Below, in pieces: positions 1 to 5,206 of a stretch of DNA of 5,249 nt. Positions within the stretch are counted from its first letter, which is position 1, and the number at the start of each line of letters is the position of its first letter. The position numbers were made by a program, and so were the translations under genes. The DNA is from an uncultured Lachnobacterium sp. (GTDB taxonomy: Bacteria > Bacillota > Clostridia > Lachnospirales > Lachnospiraceae): NCBI GenBank assembly GCA_900549895.1, contig URQG01000148.1:1-5249 (forward strand). Direction: 5' to 3'. Under the pieces are notes generated by a model. It was given only the letters and a program-made list of their open reading frames with translations. It made no database searches and had not been told where the DNA came from.

Positions 1-48
1 CGAGATTACTACGCGTCTCGTGGGCTCGGAGATGTGTATAAGAGACAG
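1..48. other. Illumina Nextera i7 adapter left in the assembly
   Basis: This stretch is synthetic. Bases 1-6 are the end of the P7 primer (CGAGAT), 7-14 an 8-base i7 index (TACTACGC, which from memory matches Nextera XT index N719 read in the adapter direction), 15-29 the Nextera read-2 sequence GTCTCGTGGGCTCGG, and 30-48 the Tn5 mosaic end AGATGTGTATAAGAGACAG. Native DNA starts at base 49. Translation through it gives the peptide MGSEMCIRDR, a familiar false N-terminus in protein databases. It proves that the left edge is a contig end and not a gene start. Confidence 0.98.
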
Positions 49-1294
49 GATCTGGGAAGCCAATGAGGATATCCGTTCCTTAAAGTCACTGATTCTCTTC
101 GGCATCCGCGGTATGTCAGCTTACGCTTATCACGCACTGATGCTCGGCTACAGCGATGAGACCGTCAACGCCTTTTTCTATAAAGCACTGTCTGTCATCA
201 GCTACGATTACGAGATGGAAGAACTGCTTCCGATCGTGCTGGAAGTCGGCGAAGTCAACTTCCGCTGCATGGAGCTTCTTGACACCGCAAACACAACGGC
301 CTACGGTACCCCCGTTCCGACCCGCGTACCTCTCACAATTGAAAAAGGACCATTTATCGTCGTCAGCGGGCACGACCTCAAAGATCTTGAACTTCTGTTA
401 CAGCAGACCGAGGGCAAAGGCATCAACATCTACACCCATGGAGAAATGCTTCCGGCACACGCATATCCGGGACTCAAGAAATACGCACACCTTAAAGGTA
501 ATTTCGGAACAGCATGGCAGAACCAGCAGAAAGAATTCGACGGAGTTCCGGGCGCATTCCTTTTCACAACCAACTGCCTGATGCCTGTGAAACCGGGCTA
601 CGCAGACCGCGTGTTTACCACAGAGGTGGTATCTTATCCGAACATTATCCACATTGGTGAGGATAAAGATTTCACACCGGTGATCGAGAAAGCCTTAACT
701 CTCGGCGGCTATGCAGAGGAGCAGCAACGCACTGGTATCAACGGCGGTGCCTTCGTGACAACAGGATTCGGTCACGGAACCGTACTCGGCGTTGCGGATC
801 AGGTGATCGATGCGGTAAAATCCGGTGCCATCCGTCATTTCTTCCTTGTCGGCGGATGTGACGGCGCACGCCCGGGAAGAAATTATTACACCGAGTTTGT
901 CAAGCAGACACCAAAGGATTCCGTGATTCTTACACTTGCCTGCGGCAAATATCGTTTCAATGATCTGGATCTTGGAGAGATTGGCGGACTGCCAAGAATG
1001 ATGGATATGGGACAATGCAATGATGCCTTTTCCGCAATCAAAGTTGCGGTAGCACTTGCTGAAGCATTCGGGTGTGATGTGAATGAACTTCCGCTCTCTA
1101 TGATTCTATCCTGGTACGAGCAGAAAGCGGTATGTATTCTTCTGACACTGCTGCACCTTGGCATCAAGAATATCTACCTCGGTCCAACACTGCCAGCGTT
1201 CATTTCTCCGAATGTGCTGCAGTATCTTGTGGATAACTATAATATTTCTCCAATCAGCACACCGGAGAAGGATCTTAAGAAAATTCTTGGATAA
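49..1294 (+). CDS. hcp: Hydroxylamine reductase / hybrid cluster protein Hcp, 5'-truncated
   Basis: Partial gene: the N-terminus is cut by the contig edge, and the apparent GTG start at base 20 lies in adapter, so only the part from base 49 is real (about 414 residues of a family near 550). Hcp is a cytoplasmic Fe-S/O enzyme, assayed as a hydroxylamine reductase and now thought to act mainly as a nitric oxide reductase or in protein S-nitrosylation. Counting from base 20, the hybrid-cluster ligands are His118 (SGHDLKD), Glu142 (THGEMLPAH), Cys186 (TTNCLMP), Cys280 (VGGCDG, the persulfide cysteine), Cys308 (LACGKYRF), Cys333 (GQCNDAF), Glu367 and Lys369 (WYEQKA). These match Desulfovibrio vulgaris 244, 268, 312, 406, 434, 459, 494 and 496 with an almost constant offset of 126-127. 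The missing part holds the N-terminal four-Cys cluster, so the subclass and any regulatory site cannot be judged. The stop is TAA at 1292-1294. The next gene is convergent, 31 bases away. Confidence 0.96.
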
Positions 1295-1325
1295 AACGAA
1301 TTTTCGGAATTCTGTCGCAATTGGA

Positions 1326-1601
1326 TCAATATCGTTCCTGAAATGAAGAATCATCCAGCAACGGAATCGACCTTGCATCCAGCTTTTCAATCCAGATGTA
1401 AGTGCGATTCTGCAGAAAAATGATCAGCTGATCGATAAGCGGTTCCTCTCCCTGCACTTCCATCTCGACGGTTCCGTCAGGGAGATTTTTCACCCATCCG
1501 GTCAGTCCAAGCTGATTGGCTTTATTGACAGCGTAATAACGGAAACCAACGCCCTGTACGCGTCCATAAAATACAATGTGTTTTCGAATTTTTGTCTGCA
1601 T
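1326..1601 (-). CDS. acyP: Acylphosphatase
   Basis: A 91-aa acylphosphatase, close to the usual family length of 90-100. These small cytosolic enzymes hydrolyse the carboxyl-phosphate bond of acyl phosphates such as acetyl or carbamoyl phosphate and 1,3-bisphosphoglycerate. The signature GRVQGVGFR lies at residues 13-21 with catalytic Arg21, followed by GWVKNLPDGTVE at 35-46 with catalytic Asn39; the protein ends in the typical aromatic F...RY tail. The ATG at 1599-1601 is chosen because AGGAG lies 10 bases upstream. The longer open frame to 1625 would begin with TTG and place this ribosome binding site inside the gene. It sits downstream of the DUF218 gene on the same strand, but an 81-base gap with a strong hairpin separates them, so it may be transcribed alone or by read-through. 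The symbol is generic. Confidence 0.95.
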   Translation of the reverse strand: MQTKIRKHIVFYGRVQGVGFRYYAVNKANQLGLTGWVKNLPDGTVEMEVQGEEPLIDQLIIFLQNRTYIWIEKLDARSIPLLDDSSFQERY

Positions 1602-1640
1602 TGCTGCATTTCTCCTAACTTTCAATTTATTTTGTACTAC

Positions 1641-1670
1641 AAATCCGGATCAAACCAATGATCCGGATTT
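1641..1670 (-). terminator. Perfect 12-bp hairpin after the DUF218 gene
   Basis: Arms 1641-1652 (AAATCCGGATCA) and 1659-1670 pair perfectly around a 6-base loop. It lies 12 bases past the stop of the minus-strand DUF218 gene, where the five-gene operon should end. On the minus strand the stem closes with TTT but is then followed by GTAG, so there is no long U-tract. It could be a weak intrinsic terminator, a 3' stabiliser, or a partial barrier in front of acylphosphatase. Confidence 0.5.
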
Positions 1671-1682
1671 ATTTGTGCCATT

Positions 1683-2420
1683 TTATTTAAACAATATAAA
1701 TTTAATCTCTGCAAAAAATTCCCGCAGCATATTATTGGCAAGATACAGTTTTTTAGATCCTGCGGAAATGCCACACGCATCATTTACTCCCTGTTTATGC
1801 GCAATCTGGAGCGCACGAAACATATGAAAATCATTGGTGACGATTCCGACGGAAGCCCCCTCACGCACATACTTCATGCTATTTCTGATATTCTCTTCCG
1901 TTGTCATAGACTCCATTTCCTGTACAAGACGGATCTCCGAAATTCCCTGCCGGATCATATAATCCGCCATCCCCTGTGCCTCCGGGAATGGTTCATTCGC
2001 GCCCTCTCCACCGGAAAGGATGCAATAGGTATCCGGATTTTCCTCCAGATATTCAATTGCGCGATCCAGACGATACTGTAACACCGGACTCGGTCCGTCC
2101 TTGTACACCTGCGCACCAAGAACGATAATGTAGTCCAGTCCATCTTCTCCGCGATCCTCCATGTGGCTGATCACACAGCCCTCCACAATAACAAAGGCTG
2201 CAAGTCCAAGCACCACGATACCCGTAAGGATTCTTCTGCCCCAGACCGGAACCTTCTTCCATAAGCGGATGTGCAGCGATATTCCAAATAAAATCAACAC
2301 AACCGCCAACGTAAACCACACGAGAAAGAAAGAGGTTCCAGATCCGGCTGCCCTCACAAAAATTCCATATCCAGCGGATAGTACCGCCAATATATACATA
2401 ATTAACTCAGAAACTCTCAT
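1683..2420 (-). CDS. YdcF/SanA/ElyC-family membrane protein (DUF218 domain)
   Basis: 245 aa. Three hydrophobic segments lie at about residues 5-22, 31-50 and 63-84, followed by a soluble DUF218 domain from about 95 to 240. Family landmarks are DYIIVLGAQV (96-105), the YRLDRAIEYL region (116-125), LSGGEG (135-140), EAQGMADYMIRQG (147-159), the acidic and Thr-rich E..S.TTEEN (168-177), and VTNDFHMFRA (194-203), the usual spacing of this fold. Relatives such as SanA, ElyC and YdcF have been linked to envelope integrity and peptidoglycan or lipid-carrier metabolism, but the activity is unsettled, so no reaction is assigned here. The start ATG at 2418-2420 follows the stop of the upstream 57-aa gene by 2 bases, with AAGGA overlapping that stop region, so translation is probably coupled. 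It is the last gene of the five-gene operon and is followed by a 12-bp hairpin. Confidence 0.9.
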   Translation of the reverse strand: MRVSELIMYILAVLSAGYGIFVRAAGSGTSFFLVWFTLAVVLILFGISLHIRLWKKVPVWGRRILTGIVVLGLAAFVIVEGCVISHMEDRGEDGLDYIIVLGAQVYKDGPSPVLQYRLDRAIEYLEENPDTYCILSGGEGANEPFPEAQGMADYMIRQGISEIRLVQEMESMTTEENIRNSMKYVREGASVGIVTNDFHMFRALQIAHKQGVNDACGISAGSKKLYLANNMLREFFAEIKFILFK

Positions 2421-2422
2421 CC

Positions 2423-2596
2423 TTATCCTTCCATCCGGTACTGCATCAATTCATATCTCAGCCTGCTTCCCTCCATAATCTCCGGTGGAAGCAACGCACG
2501 TGCAACTAGTTTCAAATCATCTGTCTCAATGTCCGTTCGCTTCAGGTTCGCATAATCACCATCAATGCTAACCACTTCATAATACCATGTTTCCAT
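2423..2596 (-). CDS. 57-aa small protein resembling DUF3006
   Basis: A 57-residue soluble acidic/basic mixed protein. I do not recognise a named function. The pattern resembles the short beta-rich DUF3006 proteins: a hydrophobic strand followed by GDYA (13-16), a central variable turn, then VARALLP (31-37) and an EG turn (42-43) before a final strand. This match is by eye and tentative. The start ATG at 2594-2596 is chosen because AAGGAG sits 6 bases upstream, inside the 10-base gap after the HD hydrolase stop; the open frame extends to 2668, but those extra residues overlap the HD gene and are Arg-rich and unnatural. The gene sits between the HD hydrolase and the DUF218 gene with gaps of 10 and 2 bases, so it is certainly co-transcribed with both. 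Confidence 0.8.
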   Translation of the reverse strand: METWYYEVVSIDGDYANLKRTDIETDDLKLVARALLPPEIMEGSRLRYELMQYRMEG

Positions 2597-2606
2597 CCGT
2601 CTCTCC

Positions 2607-3212
2607 TTACGCCTGCTCCGCAGCCATCTCCTCGTTAATCGTATCTTCCGTCGCAGCCATCGCTGCAAGTGTCATGGTAAGCAGCTTCTCAAGCTCCCAG
2701 CCAAGCTGATCCGCGCCTCGCTCAATCACTTCTCTCGAGCATCCAGCTGCAAATCCCTTACTCTTGTACTTTTTCTTAAGAGACTTTAACTCCATATCCT
2801 TCGTACTTTTCGATGGGCGCATCAACGCTGCTGCCCAAATAAGTCCTGTCAATTCATCTGCTGCAAAAAGCACCTTTTCCATCTCATGCTCCGGTGCCAC
2901 ATCAAGCGTTACTCCACACTCGATCGTAATCCCATATCCGTGCGACACAACTGCATGAATGATATCTTCTCCAACACCGGCTTCTCTCAGCATCTCCGGC
3001 GCTTTCAGGCAATGCTCCTGCGGATACAATTCAAAATCAATATCGTGGAGCAATCCTACGATGCCCCAATATTCGGCATCCTCGCCGTATCCTAACTCAT
3101 TTGCGTACCACTTCATGACCGCTTCCACTGTCAGCGCATGCTGGATATGAAATGGATCCTTGTTGTATTTCTTCAATAATGCAAATGCATCTTCTCTTGT
3201 AATGTGTTCCAT
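2607..3212 (-). CDS. HD-superfamily hydrolase
   Basis: 201 aa, cytoplasmic. Metal-binding residues of an HD phosphohydrolase are visible: His25 (HIQHALTVEAVM), His56-Asp57 (GLLHDIDFE), further histidines at 67, 86 and 91 (VSHGYG), and Asp119 (FAADELTG). This is the H...HD...D pattern of the superfamily; the type resembles predicted hydrolases grouped in COG2316. HD enzymes of this sort cleave phosphoester or nucleotide substrates, but the substrate here cannot be told. The C-terminal third (about 135-201) is helical, with a Lys-rich stretch near 143-152. The start ATG at 3210-3212 has AAGGAG 7 bases upstream, this site overlapping the stop of the preceding 61-aa gene (gap 4 bases), which suggests translational coupling. 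An upstream extension to 3311 is rejected because it overlaps that gene in another frame. Confidence 0.88.
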   Translation of the reverse strand: MEHITREDAFALLKKYNKDPFHIQHALTVEAVMKWYANELGYGEDAEYWGIVGLLHDIDFELYPQEHCLKAPEMLREAGVGEDIIHAVVSHGYGITIECGVTLDVAPEHEMEKVLFAADELTGLIWAAALMRPSKSTKDMELKSLKKKYKSKGFAAGCSREVIERGADQLGWELEKLLTMTLAAMAATEDTINEEMAAEQA

Positions 3213-3216
3213 TGTT

Positions 3217-3402
3217 TTACTCCTTTTCTGCCCAGACACTTCCCTCATCCAGACCGCGCTCCACAAGCCACGCATCTTCGACCGACACATACCGCTCCTC
3301 GCCAGTTTCATTCACAAGTGTCACAGACACGCACGGTGTCTGTCCCGGCGCAAGTTCCTCGCACCCGTAATCTCCATCAAAAATCTGTTTGATTTTCCAC
3401 AT
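3217..3402 (-). CDS. 61-aa hypothetical protein, operon member
   Basis: 61 residues, acidic, no signal peptide or membrane segment. I do not recognise a characterised family. Visible features are an N-terminal strand ending in DGDYGCEE (9-16), cysteines at 14 and 24, a hydrophobic strand VSVTLVNETG (25-34), and a C-terminal stretch rich in Asp/Glu with three tryptophans in the protein (2, 45, 57). This looks like a small beta-rich domain. The ATG at 3400-3402 has GAGG 8 bases upstream. The gene lies 16 bases after the CxxC gene and 4 bases before the HD hydrolase, which makes a real co-translated gene likely; its only functional hint is this position next to a phosphohydrolase. Confidence 0.75.
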   Translation of the reverse strand: MWKIKQIFDGDYGCEELAPGQTPCVSVTLVNETGEERYVSVEDAWLVERGLDEGSVWAEKE

Positions 3403-3418
3403 ATTTTTATCCTCGTAT

Positions 3419-3646
3419 TTACATCGGACAGCGGCTTCGTCCCGGCATATCCTCGCCCTTCACGTAACGCGCATTAAATTCCATATTGATCTCACGAAGT
3501 TCTTTCTTACCTTCAATGTAATCCTGATACATCTCCGCAAGTCCTGCCATACAGCCATCACAGGTTGCCTCAATGTTGCCAAGAGACTCCGCCACGATCT
3601 GCTCACGCTCCGCGCGCGTCGTATCCTTAATCAGATATCCAGCCAT
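3419..3646 (-). CDS. 75-aa CxxC small protein (often mislabelled PurH-like)
   Basis: 75 aa, soluble, no membrane segment. Cysteines at 29 and 32 form CDGC, and a third cysteine sits at 73 in the tail SRCPM, so metal binding or redox chemistry is possible but unproven. The middle (MYQDYIEGKKELREINMEF, about 39-57) looks like a helix pair. From memory, similar short clostridial proteins carry the label 'purine biosynthesis protein PurH', which cannot be right for a 75-aa protein: real PurH is over 500 aa. The ATG at 3644-3646 is picked because a near-perfect AGGAGG lies 6 bases upstream; the open frame to 3811 runs back into the Nudix gene without another ribosome site. It is the first gene of the five-gene operon and is separated from the Nudix gene by 88 bases holding a hairpin. 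Confidence 0.8.
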   Translation of the reverse strand: MAGYLIKDTTRAEREQIVAESLGNIEATCDGCMAGLAEMYQDYIEGKKELREINMEFNARYVKGEDMPGRSRCPM

Positions 3647-3676
3647 CTTATGCCTCCTTCTATTTACACGCAAAAC

Positions 3677-3707
3677 CGTCCCACAAACATTTTTACTTTG
3701 TAGGACG
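3677..3707 (-). terminator. Hairpin with short T-tract after the Nudix gene
   Basis: Arms 3677-3687 and 3697-3707 pair over 11 positions around a 9-base loop. Ten pairs are Watson-Crick. The eleventh is a G-U wobble in minus-strand RNA but an A-C mismatch in plus-strand RNA, which favours function on the minus strand. The stem is followed on that strand by GGTTTTG, a short U-tract. It lies 27 bases past the Nudix stop and 30 bases before the next start, fitting a (possibly leaky) terminator. Confidence 0.6.
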
Positions 3708-3734
3708 AATGCCTCTTCGTTTTCCATATTCATC

Positions 3735-4196
3735 TTAATATAAATGCACGCTTTTTTCCACCAGTTTATCCCCTTCATACACAAGTCTAAGTGTAAAAAA
3801 GCGTTCTTCATCTTCCAACAGAAGTTTTAAGAAGATGGCATCGCCCTCCCACGTTGGAAGCTTCGGCACCTCTTCCTTCGGCACCCACACAAGATCACCC
3901 TCGTTGCAGGTAATCAATTCGCCGGTAAAACCATCTGCCGTAAACAGGCACATCATCTCCGGCTCTTGCTGATCGCTGACAAATGTGATCAACGCACGAA
4001 ACCGGTATGACGTCAGCGTCAGCCCGGTTTCCTCCTTTACCTCGCGGAGCAGACATTCTTCCGGTCCTTCCGTCCCTTCTGCGTGTCCGCCCACACCGAT
4101 CCACTTATTCTCATTGATATCATGCTTCTTTTTCGTTCTGTGAAGCATCAGATATTTTCCATCCTGTTCAATATAGCATAATGTTGTAATCTGCAT
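3735..4196 (-). CDS. Nudix hydrolase, MTH1/MutT-like (probable 8-oxo-dGTP diphosphatase type)
   Basis: 153 aa from the chosen start. The Nudix box GX5EX7REUXEEXGU is perfect at residues 37-59: G37, E43, R51-E52, E55-E56, G58-L59. These residues bind the Mg ion and catalyse cleavage of nucleoside diphosphate-linked substrates. The N-terminal TTLCYIEQDGKYLMLHR (4-20) and the C-terminal WEGDAIFLKLLL...RLVYEGDKL (117-145) follow the layout of MTH1-like nucleotide sanitisers, so removal of oxidised purine nucleotides is likely; substrate is inference. Start choice: the ATG at 4194-4196 has GGA 5 bases upstream and fits the family N-terminus. The ATG at 4221-4223 would add nine residues (MDKESGWKK), lacks a ribosome site, and coincides with the transcription start expected from the promoter at 4228-4255. 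It is probably a single-gene unit. Confidence 0.92.
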   Translation of the reverse strand: MQITTLCYIEQDGKYLMLHRTKKKHDINENKWIGVGGHAEGTEGPEECLLREVKEETGLTLTSYRFRALITFVSDQQEPEMMCLFTADGFTGELITCNEGDLVWVPKEEVPKLPTWEGDAIFLKLLLEDEERFFTLRLVYEGDKLVEKSVHLY

Positions 4197-4227
4197 CTTT
4201 TTCCATCCGCTTTCTTTATCCATTTCT

Positions 4228-4255
4228 ATTATGTATATCGGAAAAAGCGACTCAA
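4228..4255 (-). promoter_or_regulatory. Likely sigma-A promoter of the Nudix gene
   Basis: On the minus strand TTGAGT (4255-4250, 4 of 6 to TTGACA) is followed after 16 bases by CATAAT (4233-4228, 5 of 6 to TATAAT). Transcription would start near 4221, leaving a leader of about 25 bases before the ATG at 4196. This supports the shorter start of the Nudix gene. Judged by eye only. Confidence 0.5.
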
Positions 4256-4263
4256 ACTTAATC

Positions 4264-4485
4264 TTACGGCAGAAGCAGCGTCACACCAAACTTAAAAAGC
4301 GCAATTCCTACCGGAATCAAAATGATCGTGCAACAAAATATGATTGCCAGCGCCAGTACCAGACAAGCGATCGGAAGCTTAATGCAAAGCCAGAATAGTG
4401 CGGCAAGCAGTGCCCCCGTCAGTTTAAATCCGATTCCCAATAACATTGTTAACACAGCTAAAATTAATAATAAACAAATCATCAT
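4264..4485 (-). CDS. Small hydrophobic membrane protein, 73 aa
   Basis: 73 residues, almost entirely hydrophobic, with two or three membrane-spanning stretches: about 3-20, 23-36 (broken by Lys21 and ending at Lys36), and 38-58 before a short cationic break (Phe-Lys-Phe, 64-66) and a final hydrophobic tail. Cysteines lie at 4, 34, 41, 51 and 52. It has no catalytic motif, and I do not recognise a named family, though proteins of this size and pattern occur in Lachnospiraceae. The start is the first of two adjacent ATGs (4483-4485), preceded by GGGAGG at a spacing of 8 bases. It is divergent from the HTH gene across 167 bases and upstream of the Nudix gene by 67 bases, so it may be read as its own unit. 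Possible roles such as a toxin-like or scaffold peptide are not supported by anything specific. Confidence 0.75.
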   Translation of the reverse strand: MMICLLLILAVLTMLLGIGFKLTGALLAALFWLCIKLPIACLVLALAIIFCCTIILIPVGIALFKFGVTLLLP

Positions 4486-4502
4486 GTTTTCGCCCTCCCT
4501 TG

Positions 4503-4550
4503 TATATCCAATTGATTTTGCAGAATGTAATTGTTCCTGCTATGGATATA
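4503..4550. repeat. 8-bp inverted repeat in the divergent intergenic region
   Basis: TATATCCA at 4503-4510 is repeated inverted as TGGATATA at 4543-4550, centres 40 bases apart (about four helical turns). Each copy has the same orientation relative to the gene it faces: one lies within the spacer of the rightward promoter, the other just before the ribosome site of the membrane protein gene. It may be a paired operator; an 8-base match in AT-rich DNA can also be chance. Confidence 0.3.
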
Positions 4551-4559
4551 GTTTATAAT
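4531..4559 (+). promoter_or_regulatory. Sigma-A promoter of the HTH gene
   Basis: TTGTTC (4531-4536) and a perfect TATAAT (4554-4559) are separated by exactly 17 bases. Transcription would begin near 4566 and give a leader of about 87 bases before the start codon at 4653. This is the best promoter match in the window. The same TATA block reads TATAAA on the other strand, so it could also serve leftward, but I find no matching -35 there. Confidence 0.7.
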
Positions 4560-4589
4560 CATTTTATGCGAGAAAACATCTTAACATTT

Positions 4590-4613
4590 GCGGATTAAGA
4601 ACCTCTAATCCGC
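4590..4613 (+). promoter_or_regulatory. Leader hairpin upstream of the HTH gene
   Basis: GCGGATTA (4590-4597) and TAATCCGC (4606-4613) form a perfect 8-bp stem with an 8-base loop (AGAACCTC), inside the predicted 5' leader and 27 bases before the AAGGAG ribosome site. It is followed by TTCTT only, so it is a poor terminator. It may be a stability element, an attenuator, or a DNA-level operator because the arms are a palindrome. Confidence 0.4.
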
Positions 4614-4652
4614 TTCTTGCTGCGAATTATATTTTACACGAAGGAGTTTATG

Positions 4653-5138
4653 ATGGGAAGAAAATCCACCAAAGAAAATAAAAATGTTTATCAGACGAGC
4701 CGGGAATCCCTTGGATTGACGCGCGAAGCTGCCGCGGAAAAGCTCGAATTTCTCTCGGCCGACCGCATCGAAAAAATTGAGAGCGAAAAGTCGCTTCCAC
4801 ACCCGGATGAAATCCTTGCGATGGCTGACTGCTATAAGAATCCTTCACTCTGCAACTATTATTGTTCGCACGAATGCCCGATCGGACAGGAATGTGTGCC
4901 GGAAGTGCAGATGAAAGATCTCTCCCAGATTACACTCGAAATGCTGGCATCCTTAAATACCTTAAACCGCGACAAGGATCGCCTGATTGAAATTACCGTC
5001 GATGGACAGATCTCTGCCGATGAGCTTGATGACTTCCACAAGATTCAGGCACAACTTGGTCAAATTTCGCAGGCAATCGACTCTCTGCAGCTTTGGGTGC
5101 AGAAAGCGATCATGAATGGGACTATGTCTGAAAATTAA
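4653..5138 (+). CDS. XRE-type HTH transcriptional regulator with Cys cluster
   Basis: 161 aa. Residues about 12-62 form a Cro/CI-like helix-turn-helix: SRESLGLTREAAAEKL, then the recognition region leading to RIEKIESEKSLPHPDEILAMADCY, the usual end of such domains. Right after it come four cysteines, C67-x3-C71-x3-C75-x5-C81 (LCNYYCSHECPIGQEC), plus Cys60, which suggests a bound metal or Fe-S cluster or disulfide switch. The rest (about 86-156) is helical and probably the oligomerisation part. Likely a DNA-binding regulator; target and signal unknown. Start: AAGGAG at 4641-4646 is 6 bases before the ATG at 4653 but only 3 before the adjacent ATG at 4650, so the second ATG is chosen. Frames reaching back to 4617 have no ribosome site. 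It has its own good promoter and a leader hairpin, and is divergent from the small membrane protein. Confidence 0.87.
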   Translation: MGRKSTKENKNVYQTSRESLGLTREAAAEKLEFLSADRIEKIESEKSLPHPDEILAMADCYKNPSLCNYYCSHECPIGQECVPEVQMKDLSQITLEMLASLNTLNRDKDRLIEITVDGQISADELDDFHKIQAQLGQISQAIDSLQLWVQKAIMNGTMSEN

Positions 5139-5156
5139 CTTCATCCCCGCGAAGCG

Positions 5157-5193
5157 TTTTGATTCATAGGAAGAAATTTCCTATGAATCAAAA
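5157..5193. repeat. Perfect 16-bp inverted repeat downstream of the HTH gene
   Basis: Bases 5157-5172 and 5178-5193 are exact reverse complements around GAAAT. The stem is AT-rich apart from its top and is not followed by a T-tract on either strand, so it is not a classical intrinsic terminator, although TTTT opens each arm. It lies 18 bases after the HTH stop, and the contig ends 56 bases later, which would fit a dispersed palindromic repeat where an assembly breaks. A 3'-end role for the HTH transcript is the alternative. Confidence 0.75.
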
Positions 5194-5206
5194 AGGGTAA
5201 TCAAAG

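Noticed and set aside
116..1167. Several open frames antisense to or out of frame with hcp
   Set aside because: They overlap the unmistakable Hcp frame, show no domain pattern and have no convincing ribosome sites; they are shadows of a gene with few stop codons in other frames.
1298..1312. GAATT/AATTC hairpin between hcp and acylphosphatase as a terminator
   Set aside because: Only 5 AT-rich pairs; a TTTT follows on the minus strand but the stem is too weak to call.
1610..1660. Minus-strand promoter for acylphosphatase (TTGATC, 18-base spacer, TAAATT)
   Set aside because: Both boxes match only 4 of 6 and the -35 lies in the hairpin; too weak to list as a feature.
3647..3736. Longer start for the CxxC protein at the ATG near 3736
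   Set aside because: No ribosome site, overlap with the Nudix end, and the extra residues cross the hairpin; the ATG at 3646 has a near-perfect AGGAGG.
4197..4223. Longer Nudix start at 4223
   Set aside because: No ribosome site, and the expected transcription start falls on that codon; still possible if translated leaderless.
4653..5138. The HTH protein as HcpR, the known regulator of hcp
   Set aside because: HcpR is a CRP/FNR-type protein with a cyclic-nucleotide-like sensor domain; this one is XRE-type and lies over 3 kb from hcp.
5157..5193. Intrinsic terminator of the HTH gene
   Set aside because: The stem is long but neither strand has a T-run after it; kept as a repeat with a terminator role as the alternative.
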